From assembly GCA_963724065.1 (NCBI GenBank), contig CAVRTB010000001.1:496001-560000 (forward strand): 64,000 nt of DNA, read 5' to 3'. The translations under genes were made by a program, and so were the position numbers. This document shows, piece after piece, positions 52,003-60,801 of this stretch. This stretch comes from DASRIA01 sp963724065. GTDB lineage: Bacteria > Actinomycetota > Thermoleophilia > Solirubrobacterales > JBBDJG01. Position 1 is the first letter of the stretch. Every line of letters begins with the position of its first letter. The notes below the pieces were generated by a model. That model worked only from the letters and a program-made list of their open reading frames with translations, did not search any database and was not told the DNA's origin.

Positions 52003-52506
52003 TTGACCGAGCCGCTCGCGTGTCCGCGCTGCGCAATCCGCTATCCGCTATCGGAGCGGTTCTGCACGGAGTGCGGCATGCCGCTCACCTACGCCGGCGA
52101 GGTCGGCGCCGAGGAGCAGGGCTCGGACACGCAGCAGCGTGCCCGCAAGATCAAGCCGCAGTACGCGCGGGGCGATCTGCGCCGCGTGGCGACCGGGCGC
52201 CAGCAGCCCGAGGCGGAGTTCATCCAGATGCTGCTGCTGGAGGAAGGCGTGCCGAGCACGCTGCGCCGCTCCGCGGGCTTCGACGTCCCCGACATGCTCG
52301 CGGCCGGCCCGCGCGACGTGCTGGTCGCGGAGTCCGGACTCGAAGTGGCGCGCGAGGTGCTGCTCCAGAGTGACATCGAGGTGCACGAGCCACGGTCCGT
52401 CCACGAGGGCGGCCGCGACGGCCCGGCGCCTGGATTGGTGCTCGCCGGGGTGCTTGCCGGCGCGGGAGTGGTGGCGCTCCTGATCTGGCTGTCAGGCCCT
52501 GCGTAA
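52003..52506 (+). CDS. Zinc-ribbon protein with DUF2007-like domain and C-terminal membrane helix
   Basis: 167 residues, TTG start seven bases after mec. Zinc ribbon CPRC...CTEC at residues 7-28, then a linker, then a DUF2007-like segment (EAEFIQMLLLEEGVPSTLRRS, DVLVAESGLEVAREVL) and one helix (GLVLAGVLAGAGVVALLIWL). Function unknown; likely tail-anchored with the body in the cytosol. Confidence 0.78.
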   Translation: MTEPLACPRCAIRYPLSERFCTECGMPLTYAGEVGAEEQGSDTQQRARKIKPQYARGDLRRVATGRQQPEAEFIQMLLLEEGVPSTLRRSAGFDVPDMLAAGPRDVLVAESGLEVAREVLLQSDIEVHEPRSVHEGGRDGPAPGLVLAGVLAGAGVVALLIWLSGPA

Positions 52507-52524
52507 CAGCGGCAGTCGACCGGC

Positions 52525-53859
52525 TCAGAGGTCGCGCCACACTTGCCAGGCCGGCCGCTCGGGGCCCGGCGCGACCGGCGTCCCGTCGGCGGCGAACCGG
52601 AAGTCGCGGCGAAGTCCCGAGGCGGTGGTCACGTCCGAGCGCTGGTCGTTGACCTTGTACTGGGTCCAAAGGGCGACGTCGGGAGTGCTCATCGCCGCGA
52701 AGCTCGCTCGGATCAGGCGCGCCTGGCACAGCTCACGCCCGGCGCCGCCGGCGGAGCCCGCGAGGTCCAGCTCGGGACAGTGCTCGGGTCCGATCCGGTC
52801 GAGGTCGACGCCGCCCTCGGTGAGATACAGGCGCCGGTCGCCGGGCCAGCCGTGCTCGGTGAGCAGCCCGATCACGCCGCGCGCGCGGTCGGTGCGGCCG
52901 TCCGAGGCCTTCACGTCGCGGTAGTTGTGGTGCGACCAAGCCGGCAATGTGCCCCCGGCGATCGTCAGGCCGCGCAGGCGGTCCACGACGGCAGCGGTGA
53001 ACCCGGGCCAGCCCGATGCCACGAGGACGCCGCCCTCGACGACGTCTTCGTCGGGGTAGTCGGAGCTCGCCGGGACGAGCAGCAGGGCGGGATAAGGGCG
53101 ACCGGCGACCGCGCGCGCCGCGGTCGTCGCCATCGCCGCGACGGCATCCGCGACGCCCGGCTGCGGCCAGCACAGCAGGTTCGGCTCGTTGCAGATCTCG
53201 AGGCCCCAGATCGTCGCGCCCAGTGGATTGCCGGCCGCCTCGGCCCGCCGCGCGCGACCGGGTCGCGGGCCGGCGGCGCCTCGCCGCGCGGTGCCGTAGC
53301 GCGCGGCGAGGTACGACACGAACCAGGCCCATGGGCCTTCCGGCGAGAGGTCGAGGGGTAGTCTCGCGTCGGCGGGCTTGCCGGTGACCGGTTCCGCCGT
53401 TCCGGGGACCGTGCCGTTGGACCACTCCGGATAGGAGTGATAGATCCCGACGATCACCCGCACGCCGTCCCGGTTCGCCGCGGCGATCTGCCGGTCGAGC
53501 CGGCGCAGCGCGCCCTCCCCGTGCTCGCGGTTCAACTGCTCCCACGACGCCTCCCGGCTGGCCGGAGCGAGCGGTTGGAGGAACCGCCACGAGACCTGCA
53601 TGCGGATCACGTCAGTGCGGCTGTCGCGGACGAACTCGCGGTTGCCCCATTCGAGGTAGTCGTGGGGGTCGTGCTCCGATCGCAGCGGCCCGAAGCCGCC
53701 CATCGCGAGTCCTTTGAGGGGACGCGTCGCGGGGTCCGGTGCCCGAGGGCCATCGGTCGAGCGGTTCAACTCGCGCGCAAGCACGAGCGAGCCGAGCGCG
53801 GCCGCGCCGGCCGCGCCGCCGCTGCGCACGACCAGCTGTCGTCGGGTCATGCGTTGCAT
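52525..53859 (-). CDS. Tat-exported glycoside hydrolase (clan GH-A, cellulase-like)
   Basis: 444 residues from ATG 53859. Twin-arginine start (MTRRQLVVRSGGAAGAAALG). (beta/alpha)8 features: VIRMQVSWRFLQP, VIVGIYHSYPEW, the acid/base Glu in WGLEICNEPNLLCWP, SHHNYRD and the nucleophile Glu in LYLTEGGVD. Fits clan GH-A cellulases/beta-glycosidases; sugar not predictable. The stop converges with the zinc-ribbon gene. Confidence 0.88.
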   Translation of the reverse strand: MQRMTRRQLVVRSGGAAGAAALGSLVLARELNRSTDGPRAPDPATRPLKGLAMGGFGPLRSEHDPHDYLEWGNREFVRDSRTDVIRMQVSWRFLQPLAPASREASWEQLNREHGEGALRRLDRQIAAANRDGVRVIVGIYHSYPEWSNGTVPGTAEPVTGKPADARLPLDLSPEGPWAWFVSYLAARYGTARRGAAGPRPGRARRAEAAGNPLGATIWGLEICNEPNLLCWPQPGVADAVAAMATTAARAVAGRPYPALLLVPASSDYPDEDVVEGGVLVASGWPGFTAAVVDRLRGLTIAGGTLPAWSHHNYRDVKASDGRTDRARGVIGLLTEHGWPGDRRLYLTEGGVDLDRIGPEHCPELDLAGSAGGAGRELCQARLIRASFAAMSTPDVALWTQYKVNDQRSDVTTASGLRRDFRFAADGTPVAPGPERPAWQVWRDL

Positions 53860-53929
53860 CGAGGTCTTCGTACCACGGCACGGTCGCCGCCGCGCCGTCG
53901 CGGTTCGCGGGTGGCCGCAAGTAGTACTC

Positions 53930-54694
53930 CTAGACCGGCGAGACCGCCGGTGCGGGGGTCGCGAGGTGCGCGAGGTGCTCGCGCCACGCCGTGGCGACCT
54001 CGGCCGGGGGACGGCCGAATGCCTCCTCGAGCGCCGCCCGCGCGCTCGATGCGGGGTGCGTGGCGAGACGCACGCACGCCCGCTCGCCGCGCTCGCGGTG
54101 CAGGAGGTCGAACAGCGTGCCACCGAGCAGCCCGGCGTCACGACGGCCGGGCGGAAAACGCACCTGGCCCTCGCGCAGCCGGGTGGCGATCGCGGCACGC
54201 ATGAACTGGACCTGGCCGCTGAAGTGCTGAGCGGCTCCGTCGGCGAGCCAGGGCTCCCGCACGAGCCGGGTGAGCGCACGGGGCTTCGCGGGCGGAGGCA
54301 GCAGCGGGTTGTTGGTCCCGATCGCGAGCGCCGTGTACACGCGGCGCGGGCTCAGCAGCAGCGCGCGCTCGCTGTCCGGCCCCGCGGAGAGCTCGCGCAG
54401 CGCGGGCCCGGACAGCGTGTGCACCTCGCCGGTCCGGTACCACCCGACGATGTAGCGCCGGGCGGCGCGTGACGCGAGCCTGCGGGTCAGCGCGAGCATG
54501 GGATTCGCAAAGTAGAGCTGCACCGGCGAGTCGTGCAGGATCACGGTGACGTTGGCGGGCACCCGCGGCAGCAGTTGCTCGAGTCGCGCGCGGTGCTGCT
54601 CGAGGTCGTCGAGAACAGCCAGCGCGTCATCGGACTGCGACGCCTCGTGGCGCGCCGTAAACGACATTGACGGCGTCTCGACCCAGGGCACCAC
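53930..54694 (-). CDS. Conserved hypothetical, possible inactive peptidase-MA-like protein
   Basis: 254 residues from a GTG-GTG start. Residues 35-70 look like a substrate-groove strand set (RLEQLLPRVPANVTVILHDSP), and WLADGAAQHFSGQVQ resembles the late helix of gluzincin (peptidase MA) proteins, but the HExxH zinc motif is missing. TAAGGT is found six bases before the second GTG, so a leaderless start at 54691 is likely. I cannot assign a function. Confidence 0.6.
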   Translation of the reverse strand: MVPWVETPSMSFTARHEASQSDDALAVLDDLEQHRARLEQLLPRVPANVTVILHDSPVQLYFANPMLALTRRLASRAARRYIVGWYRTGEVHTLSGPALRELSAGPDSERALLLSPRRVYTALAIGTNNPLLPPPAKPRALTRLVREPWLADGAAQHFSGQVQFMRAAIATRLREGQVRFPPGRRDAGLLGGTLFDLLHRERGERACVRLATHPASSARAALEEAFGRPPAEVATAWREHLAHLATPAPAVSPV

Positions 54695-54697
54695 GCC

Positions 54698-54703
54698 ACC
54701 TTA
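54698..54703 (-). promoter_or_regulatory. -10 box of the 53930-54694 gene
   Basis: TAAGGT on the minus strand, three and six bases before two consecutive GTG codons. Confidence 0.4.
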
Positions 54704-54715
54704 CCTGCGGATTAC

Positions 54716-55633
54716 CTACTGGACGCTCGCGCCGCGCTCGTAGTCCAGCTCGGTGTGGACACCGAGCGCGCTCAAGCGGGAGTGCGCCTCCCCGAGGTCA
54801 TGGGCGTCGAGGACCTCGCGAGCGAGCGGAGCGGCGCTTTCCACGGCCCGAGCCGGGTCCAGGTAGACGGTCGTCGCGCCGAACGGGGTGAGCTGCACCT
54901 CCCGCCGCCCGTCGCGGATGCTCGTCGTCCCGAACTCCCCGCGCGCACAGCGCACCGCCTGGGCGCTCGCCTCGGTCGGGATCATCGCCGCCGCGCGGGC
55001 GACCGCCTCGGCCGCCGCGGGGGTGATCCCCTCGATCGCGAGCAGACCGCCGGCGCCCGCGAGCAAGGCGAGGCGCCCGAGCAATTCTTCGAGCGTGAGC
55101 TCCCCGTCGCAGCCGGGACCGAAGACCGCGCCGAGCACCGCGCTGCCGTCGCGCTCCATGATCGCCGCCGCGGCGATCATCACCGCATCGCAGAGCGGGC
55201 TCGCGAGCCCGGGCTCCGATCCGGCGCCGAGCACGTCCCCGCCGACGTCGACGAACACGAACAGGTCGATCCCCAACTCGGCGCCGGCATGCTTCAACCC
55301 GCGCGCGACGCGGGCCGGGCCGACACCCGGATCGACGAGCACCGTCGGCTCGCCGAGGAGCTCCGCCATCCGTGACTCGGCAAACAGCGCTCCGCCGCGG
55401 GTGCGCGTCCGCGGCCCGGCCAGGAGCACCCCGGGCGCGAGCTCGCGCCCGTCGAGGATCTCGGCGGCCGAGCGCGGCCCGGGCTCGGGGTCGACCGGCC
55501 GGCGCTCCCACGTGACGCCGCCCATGACGGCCTGCGTGCCGAGGTCGCGGCACAGCTGCGCGGCTGCCAGCGCGCCGACGACATCGCCGCCGCCACCGAT
55601 GCCGAGCACAAGCGCGCGCGACGCGGCGCGCAC
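54716..55633 (-). CDS. DUF1152-like protein
   Basis: About 305 residues. It carries a nucleotide-binding-like Gly-rich motif (LGIGGGGDVVGALAAAQL), DPGVGPARVARG, VFVDVGGDVLG and FGPGCDGEL, the features of DUF1152. Function not known. The start is doubtful: GTG 55633 is the first standard start after the upstream stop; CTG 55666 would add 11 residues. Confidence 0.75.
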   Translation of the reverse strand: MRAASRALVLGIGGGGDVVGALAAAQLCRDLGTQAVMGGVTWERRPVDPEPGPRSAAEILDGRELAPGVLLAGPRTRTRGGALFAESRMAELLGEPTVLVDPGVGPARVARGLKHAGAELGIDLFVFVDVGGDVLGAGSEPGLASPLCDAVMIAAAAIMERDGSAVLGAVFGPGCDGELTLEELLGRLALLAGAGGLLAIEGITPAAAEAVARAAAMIPTEASAQAVRCARGEFGTTSIRDGRREVQLTPFGATTVYLDPARAVESAAPLAREVLDAHDLGEAHSRLSALGVHTELDYERGASVQ

Positions 55634-55670
55634 GAGATCGTGGAGAGAGCGGGCGGCCTGGTTCAGTGAC

Positions 55671-56315
55671 CTAGGCGACCGAAGCTGCGCCCGCGAGGAC
55701 GCCCGCCTCGCGCACGATCGCCTCGATGCCCGCCGCCGCACGCTCGAACTCCTCGTCGGCGATCACGGGCGTGCCTTCGAACGGCAGGTCGCGGTCGATC
55801 TCGACCCAGGACATGCAGCCCTCGTACTCGGGGCGCACCCGCACCGTCACGGGCCGCTGGATGCGGTAGACCCGCAGCACGAGGACGTGCAGGGGGTGGC
55901 GCGGCTTCCAGCGCAGCCGCTTGAAGGCGTAATCCGGCGTCCAGATGTGAAAGGGGCTGAGCGAGTCGACGATTCGCGGGTCGCTGACCTCGTAGTGCTC
56001 GTGGACCTCGGCCCAGGCCCGGATCCGGACCCGGTCGGGCTGCTCGATGCCGCCGTCCTGGATCAGCGCCCTGGGCGGCGGCTCCCCGTCGGCCCAGACC
56101 CCCTCCTCGAGCGCGCGGCGCAGCTCGGGGTGATGGGACTGTCTGACGAGATTGTTACGTTGATGGTCGAAGGTGGGGTAGAGGAAAAAGCGCTCGTGCT
56201 CGAGCTCAAAATGCTTGTTTTCCTCGCGAATTCCGCCCTTACGGAGCGTGAGCAACTGCTCGCCCTCGGCGAGCGCCCGTACCGTGACGGCCCATTCTTT
56301 AAAAGCGACTGGCAT
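55671..56315 (-). CDS. DUF1802-like protein
   Basis: 214 residues from ATG 56315 (MPVAFKEWAVTVRALAEGEQ, LLTLRKGGIREE, FFLYPTFDHQ). These match the N-terminal pattern of DUF1802, a family of unknown role. The first ~60 codons (56130-56315) have visibly lower G+C than the rest. A strong promoter lies about 110 bases upstream. Confidence 0.78.
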   Translation of the reverse strand: MPVAFKEWAVTVRALAEGEQLLTLRKGGIREENKHFELEHERFFLYPTFDHQRNNLVRQSHHPELRRALEEGVWADGEPPPRALIQDGGIEQPDRVRIRAWAEVHEHYEVSDPRIVDSLSPFHIWTPDYAFKRLRWKPRHPLHVLVLRVYRIQRPVTVRVRPEYEGCMSWVEIDRDLPFEGTPVIADEEFERAAAGIEAIVREAGVLAGAASVA

Positions 56316-56431
56316 CAATGATCGGCCGGCGGTCTCGGATGCGGGTATCGCGCCCACGGGGCTGCGATCTCCCTCGGGACCAGGCTTCAATGCACCTGCC
56401 CCGAAGCGGAAAAACCACCAACGTGCGGACC

Positions 56432-56460
56432 ATTGTAGGGACTGATCCCAAAAGTTCCAA
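56432..56460 (-). promoter_or_regulatory. Near-consensus sigma-70-type promoter of the DUF1802-like gene
   Basis: Minus strand: TTGGAA (56460-56455), 17-base spacer, TACAAT (56437-56432). The best -35/-10 pair in the window, leaving a leader of about 110 bases before ATG 56315. Confidence 0.65.
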
Positions 56461-56522
56461 GTGCCGATCGGCAAGTCAGTCACTGATGCACCGGGGGCTG
56501 CCGGGACCGGCTTGACGCCCCG

Positions 56523-58076
56523 TCAGCCTGGCGTGGGCCCGTAGCCGCCACCGCCCGGGGTCTCGAGCCGCAGCCGGTCACCGGGCCCGAGCGCGCCCTC
56601 GGCCTTGGACGGCAGGCCCACCTGCTCACCCCCGCGGCGGTGCAGCCTGTTGCGGCCTGGTGCACCGGATCGGCCGCCGGCAGCACCCGGCGGCGCGACG
56701 CGGCGGCGCTCGGTGAGCAGCGAGAAGGACATCGGCTCGAGCGCCTCGACCTCACGCACGATCCCGTCGCCGCCACCGTGCGCGCCTTCGCCCCCGGAGC
56801 CGCGCCTCACCGAGTACTCGGTGACGCGCAAGGGGAATTCGAGCTCGAGCGCCTCGATCGGGGTGTTGAGGGTGTTGCTCATCGCGACGTGGACAGCCGA
56901 AGGCCCATCCGCGTCAGGACAGGCGCCCTGCCCGCCGCCGATCGTCTCGTAGTAAGTGAACCGCTCGTTCCCGAGGGTGACGTTGTTCATCGTCCCCTGG
57001 CCCGCGGCCGGCGCCGCGACGGCCTGGCCGAGCGCCGCCATCGTCACGTCCGCGATGCGGCTCGACGTCTCAACGTTGCCGCCCGCCACCGCCGCGGGCG
57101 ACCGCGCGTTCACAACGGTCCCGGCGGGCGCCGAGACGTGCACCGCGCGATGGGCGCCGGCGGACGGCGGGATGTCCGGGTCGGTGAGCACGCGCACCAC
57201 GTAGAAGACGGCGGACCTGGTCACGGACATGGGACAGTTGAGGTTGCCGTCGCTCTGTCGATCCGTTCCCTCGAAGTCCACCTCGAGCCGGTCGCCGGTG
57301 ATACGGACCTCGCACGTGATGCGCAGATCGTGCGGCTCCCCGGAGCCGTCGTCCTCGAGCACGTCCGAGGCGCGGTAGCGCCCATCCGGCATCGCCGCGA
57401 TCGAGACGCGCGTGCGCCGCTCCGCGTAGTCCAGAACCTCGTCCATCGCTCGCAGGAGAACCTCGTCGCCGTGGCGGTCGGCAAGCTCGTCCAGGCGCAT
57501 CGCCGCGAGGCGGTTCGCGGCAAGCTGGGCGCGCAGGTCCGCGGCGCGCTGCCGTGGCCCGCGCATGCCCACGACGAGGGAATCGAGCAGCGCCGCGTCG
57601 AGCTCCCAGCCGCGACCAAGACGGGTGGGCGCGATCACGACCCCCTCCTCGTCGAGCCGTCGCGAGCGCGCCGGCATGCTGCCGGGGACCTCGCCGCCCA
57701 CATCGGCGTGATGAGCCCGTGTTGCGGCGAAGGCGACGTGCTCCCCTGCGCGGAACAGCGGCGACACCAGGGTGATGTCGGGCAGGTGGGTGCCGCCCGC
57801 GTAGGGGTCGTTGAGGATCCAGACGTCGCCCTCGGCGTGGTCGCGGTCGAGCACGACGGCCACGGCGTCCGGCATCGCCCCGAGGTGAACGGGAATGTGC
57901 TCGGCCTGCATCACCATCTGGCCCGCCGCGTCGAAGAGCGCGGTCGACGCGTCCCGGCGTTCCTTGATGTTGGCCGAGTGCGCCGCGCGCACGAGCACCG
58001 CGCCCATCTCCTCGCACAGCGCGCGCAGGCCGCCGAGCATCACCTGGAGCGTTACCGGATCGAGGCGCGCGCTCAC
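56523..58076 (-). CDS. Hydantoinase/oxoprolinase subunit B (HyuB)
   Basis: 517 residues from GTG 58076, overlapping the hyuA stop (GTGA). Family motifs: RLDPVTLQVMLGGLRALCEEM, SANIKERRD, ILNDPYAGGTHLPDI, FYVVRVLTDPDIPPSAG and ETIGGGQGA. With HyuA it forms an ATP-dependent hydantoinase or related carboxylase-type complex. The substrate cannot be told from sequence. Confidence 0.93.
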   Translation of the reverse strand: MSARLDPVTLQVMLGGLRALCEEMGAVLVRAAHSANIKERRDASTALFDAAGQMVMQAEHIPVHLGAMPDAVAVVLDRDHAEGDVWILNDPYAGGTHLPDITLVSPLFRAGEHVAFAATRAHHADVGGEVPGSMPARSRRLDEEGVVIAPTRLGRGWELDAALLDSLVVGMRGPRQRAADLRAQLAANRLAAMRLDELADRHGDEVLLRAMDEVLDYAERRTRVSIAAMPDGRYRASDVLEDDGSGEPHDLRITCEVRITGDRLEVDFEGTDRQSDGNLNCPMSVTRSAVFYVVRVLTDPDIPPSAGAHRAVHVSAPAGTVVNARSPAAVAGGNVETSSRIADVTMAALGQAVAAPAAGQGTMNNVTLGNERFTYYETIGGGQGACPDADGPSAVHVAMSNTLNTPIEALELEFPLRVTEYSVRRGSGGEGAHGGGDGIVREVEALEPMSFSLLTERRRVAPPGAAGGRSGAPGRNRLHRRGGEQVGLPSKAEGALGPGDRLRLETPGGGGYGPTPG

Positions 58077-60103
58077 GTGCTTCCCGCCGCGCGATCGAGC
58101 AGCACCGCTCCGGCCGCATCCGATGTCGCCGACCACCCGGGCGGCACCACGACGGTGGACTCCTCGAGCTCGAGGATCGCCGGGCCCGCGAGCCGCTCGC
58201 CCGCCTCCGGCGGCCCGCCGAGGACCGCGGCGTCCACGCGGCGTCCCGCGAAGTCGGCGCTGCGCGTGGACCGGCGCCCTGTCGCGGCCCGCGCGGGCCG
58301 CGCAGGCCGCGACTCCCGATGCGCGCGCTCCACCGTCGCGGTCACGTGCAGGTTGACGATCTCGAGCGCTCCTTCCGGATCGCGATAGCCGTAGCGCTGC
58401 TCGTGCGCATCCTCGAAGCGTTCTCGCACCACCTCGACGCGCGCATCTCCCGGGGCCCTTACGGGAAGCTCGAACGACTGACCCACGTATCGCACGTCCC
58501 AGGTCACGTCGACCCGTGCCCCGGCCAGGCCGCGGGACGCGGCGCCGGCGAGCTCGCGCGCCGCGGCCGCCGCGTGCCCGGCCGCCACGTCGCCCTCCGA
58601 CAGGAAGACGGTACGGGCCGCGTCACGCCGGCGCCCCGCGGTGGCAAGGCCGAGTGCCGAGAGGACGCCGGCCGCGCGCGGGCACACGACGCGCACGATG
58701 CCGAGCTCATGCGCCAGCCGTGCCGCGTGCATCGGGCCCGCCCCGCCGAACGCGAGGAGCGCATACCGTCGCGGGTCGATCCCGCGCTCGACCGTCGCTA
58801 CGCGCAACGCCCGCAGCATCTCCTCGTCGGCCACGCGTACGATCCCGCGCGCGGCCTCGTCGAGCTCCAGTCCGAGCGTGTCCGCCAGCTCGCCGACGGC
58901 CCGGCGCGCGGCGCGCTCGTCGAGCCGCACCCCGCCGGCGAGCGGAGCGCCGGCACCGAGGTAGCCCAGCAAGAGGTTCGCGTCGGTAACCGTGGGCTCC
59001 TCTGCGCCGCGCCCGTAGCACGCGGGTCCCGGCACGGCGCCGGCGGAGCGGGGACCGACGCGCAACGCGCCGCCGCCGTCGGCCCATCCGATGCTCCCTC
59101 CTCCGGCGCCGACGGTGTGGATGTCGACCATCGGCAGCTGCAGCGGGCGGCCCGCGATCGTCTGATGGGGCGCCTCCCGGACGGCTCCGTCGTCGATCAC
59201 CGCGACGTCGCACGAGGTGCCGCCCATGTCGAATGAAAGAACGTCAGCGTGGCCCGACGGGGCGCCGGCGCGGGCCGCGCCGACGGCGCCGGCCGCGGGC
59301 CCCGAGAGCACCGTCCATGCGCCATGGCGGGCGGCCTCTGCCGCGCTCGTCAGGCCGCCGCTCGATCGCATGATCTCCGGCTCGGGCAGCCCGGAGACGG
59401 CCGCCCGCTCCGCGAGCCGCTCGAGGTATCCGCGCAGCAGCGGCGACAGGTAGGCGTCGATCACGGTCGTGGACGTGCGCTCGTACTCTCGGAAGACGCT
59501 CACGAGGTCATGGGATGCCGACACGTGCACGCCCGGCAGGGCCTCCTCCACCGCGCGCTTCACCGCGCGCTCGTGCTCGGGATGCGCATATGAGTGCAGC
59601 AGGCAGACCGCGACCGACTCGACGTCCATGGCGCCCAGGCGGTCGAGCGTCCGCGCGAGGTGAACCTCGTCGAGCGCATGCAGCACGCCTTCCGGGCCGC
59701 AGCGCTCGGCGATGCCCAGCCGCCGCTGCGCCGGGACGAGCGGATCAGGACGCGCGCGACACGGCCTGTACAGCTCCGGCCGCGTCTGACGCGCGATCTC
59801 GAGGACGTCAGTGAAGCCCTCGGTCGTCAGCAGGGCGGTGCGCGCGCCACGCTCCTCGAGCAGGGCGTTGGTCGCGACGGTCATGCCGTGCCCGAAGCGC
59901 TCGACATCGCGCTCGCGCGCGCCCGCGCGCTCGAGCACCAGCCCGACGGCCGCCATCACTCCGTCCGACTGGTCCTGCGGGGTGGTGGGCACCTTGCCGG
60001 TGATGATGTCCGTATCGCAGGCGAGCACCGCGTCGGTGAAGGTGCCGCCCACGTCGACGCCGAGCGACCAGCGGCGCGCGGCGGTCTCGGCAGGGGCGGG
60101 CAC
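58073..60103 (-). CDS. Hydantoinase/oxoprolinase subunit A (HyuA)
   Basis: 676 residues, ATP-binding actin-like fold. N-terminal SLGVDVGGTFTDAV (phosphate loop), GHGMTVATNALLE, EYERTSTTVIDAYL, SFDMGGTSCDVA, DIHTVGAGGGSIGWAD and AFGGAGPMHA. Pairs with HyuB. GTG start with a TAGATT box nine bases upstream. Confidence 0.93.
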   Translation of the reverse strand: MPAPAETAARRWSLGVDVGGTFTDAVLACDTDIITGKVPTTPQDQSDGVMAAVGLVLERAGARERDVERFGHGMTVATNALLEERGARTALLTTEGFTDVLEIARQTRPELYRPCRARPDPLVPAQRRLGIAERCGPEGVLHALDEVHLARTLDRLGAMDVESVAVCLLHSYAHPEHERAVKRAVEEALPGVHVSASHDLVSVFREYERTSTTVIDAYLSPLLRGYLERLAERAAVSGLPEPEIMRSSGGLTSAAEAARHGAWTVLSGPAAGAVGAARAGAPSGHADVLSFDMGGTSCDVAVIDDGAVREAPHQTIAGRPLQLPMVDIHTVGAGGGSIGWADGGGALRVGPRSAGAVPGPACYGRGAEEPTVTDANLLLGYLGAGAPLAGGVRLDERAARRAVGELADTLGLELDEAARGIVRVADEEMLRALRVATVERGIDPRRYALLAFGGAGPMHAARLAHELGIVRVVCPRAAGVLSALGLATAGRRRDAARTVFLSEGDVAAGHAAAAARELAGAASRGLAGARVDVTWDVRYVGQSFELPVRAPGDARVEVVRERFEDAHEQRYGYRDPEGALEIVNLHVTATVERAHRESRPARPARAATGRRSTRSADFAGRRVDAAVLGGPPEAGERLAGPAILELEESTVVVPPGWSATSDAAGAVLLDRAAGST

Positions 60104-60112
60104 GGCGTCGCG

Positions 60113-60118
60113 AATCTA
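60113..60118 (-). promoter_or_regulatory. -10 box of hyuA
   Basis: TAGATT on the minus strand, nine bases before GTG 60103; no ribosome site. Confidence 0.4.
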
Positions 60119-60152
60119 GTGCCTGCGGCGCCACGCTGCCGCTCGGGTCCTA

Positions 60153-60170
60153 CGGCCGCCGTGGCGGCCG
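60153..60170 (-). terminator. Hairpin after the 60177-60617 gene, possible weak terminator
   Basis: CGGCCGCC-GT-GGCGGCCG, an eight-base perfect stem seven bases past the stop. No T tract follows, so termination is uncertain. Confidence 0.35.
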
Positions 60171-60176
60171 AGACGC

Positions 60177-60617
60177 TTAAGCGGCCAGTTCCACGAGGTC
60201 GAGGTCCTCGAAGGTCTCGGTGAGATGCTGGTGCGAGGGGCAGTACTCGCTCGCGTGCAGCGGCTGGCGCTGACAGGGCTGGCCCTTGCGGGTCATCGCC
60301 TGGCAGACGCGCGGGACGCCGCTCGAGTCGTATGCGTAATCGGGCACCTGCGTCAGGAACCGCATCGCGAGGTCGAGGTCGCGCTCGATGATCACGTACA
60401 CGCGGGGCAGGTCGGCGATCGAGAAATAAGGACGCACGTTGTTGAACAACGTGCGTGAGGGACGTGCGAAATAACGGCGGTCGGTCATCAGGCGCTCGAC
60501 GGCCGACTCGCATTCGCGCAGTACGCGGGTCCGGTTGCTCTCGGTCTGCGACGAAGGCTTCGCTTCGCAGACATACGGGGAAAGGTCGCGGTATATCGCG
60601 CGACTAAAGTGGTACAT
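60177..60617 (-). CDS. Conserved hypothetical with C-terminal Cys/His (zinc-like) motif
   Basis: 146 residues. The N-terminal two thirds is basic and helical (ECESAVERLMTDRRYFARPS, ADLPRVYVIIERDLDLAMRFL). The end has CQAMTRKGQPCQR and YCPSHQHL: three Cys and two His in a spacing that suits a zinc site. Family not recognised. GAGG lies 11 bases before the ATG. Upstream (60618-60800) a GTTT-N13-GGGAAA pair on the minus strand resembles an alternative-sigma promoter, but this is weak. Confidence 0.7.
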   Translation of the reverse strand: MYHFSRAIYRDLSPYVCEAKPSSQTESNRTRVLRECESAVERLMTDRRYFARPSRTLFNNVRPYFSIADLPRVYVIIERDLDLAMRFLTQVPDYAYDSSGVPRVCQAMTRKGQPCQRQPLHASEYCPSHQHLTETFEDLDLVELAA

Positions 60618-60801
60618 GAGGCTATCTACCTCGCAGGTTCGTGGTCACGGTCTCTCCTCGGTCCCCCAACCTCAGTGACCCGCCAAGTGTTTCCCGCGCT
60701 TGTGAAATAAACGCGTACGACCCGTTAAGGGTGGATTAAGAGGCCCGGATCTCGCTTGTGCAGCCGGATCGCGGGGGTCGACAAGCGTGCGCGCAAGGCC
60801 C

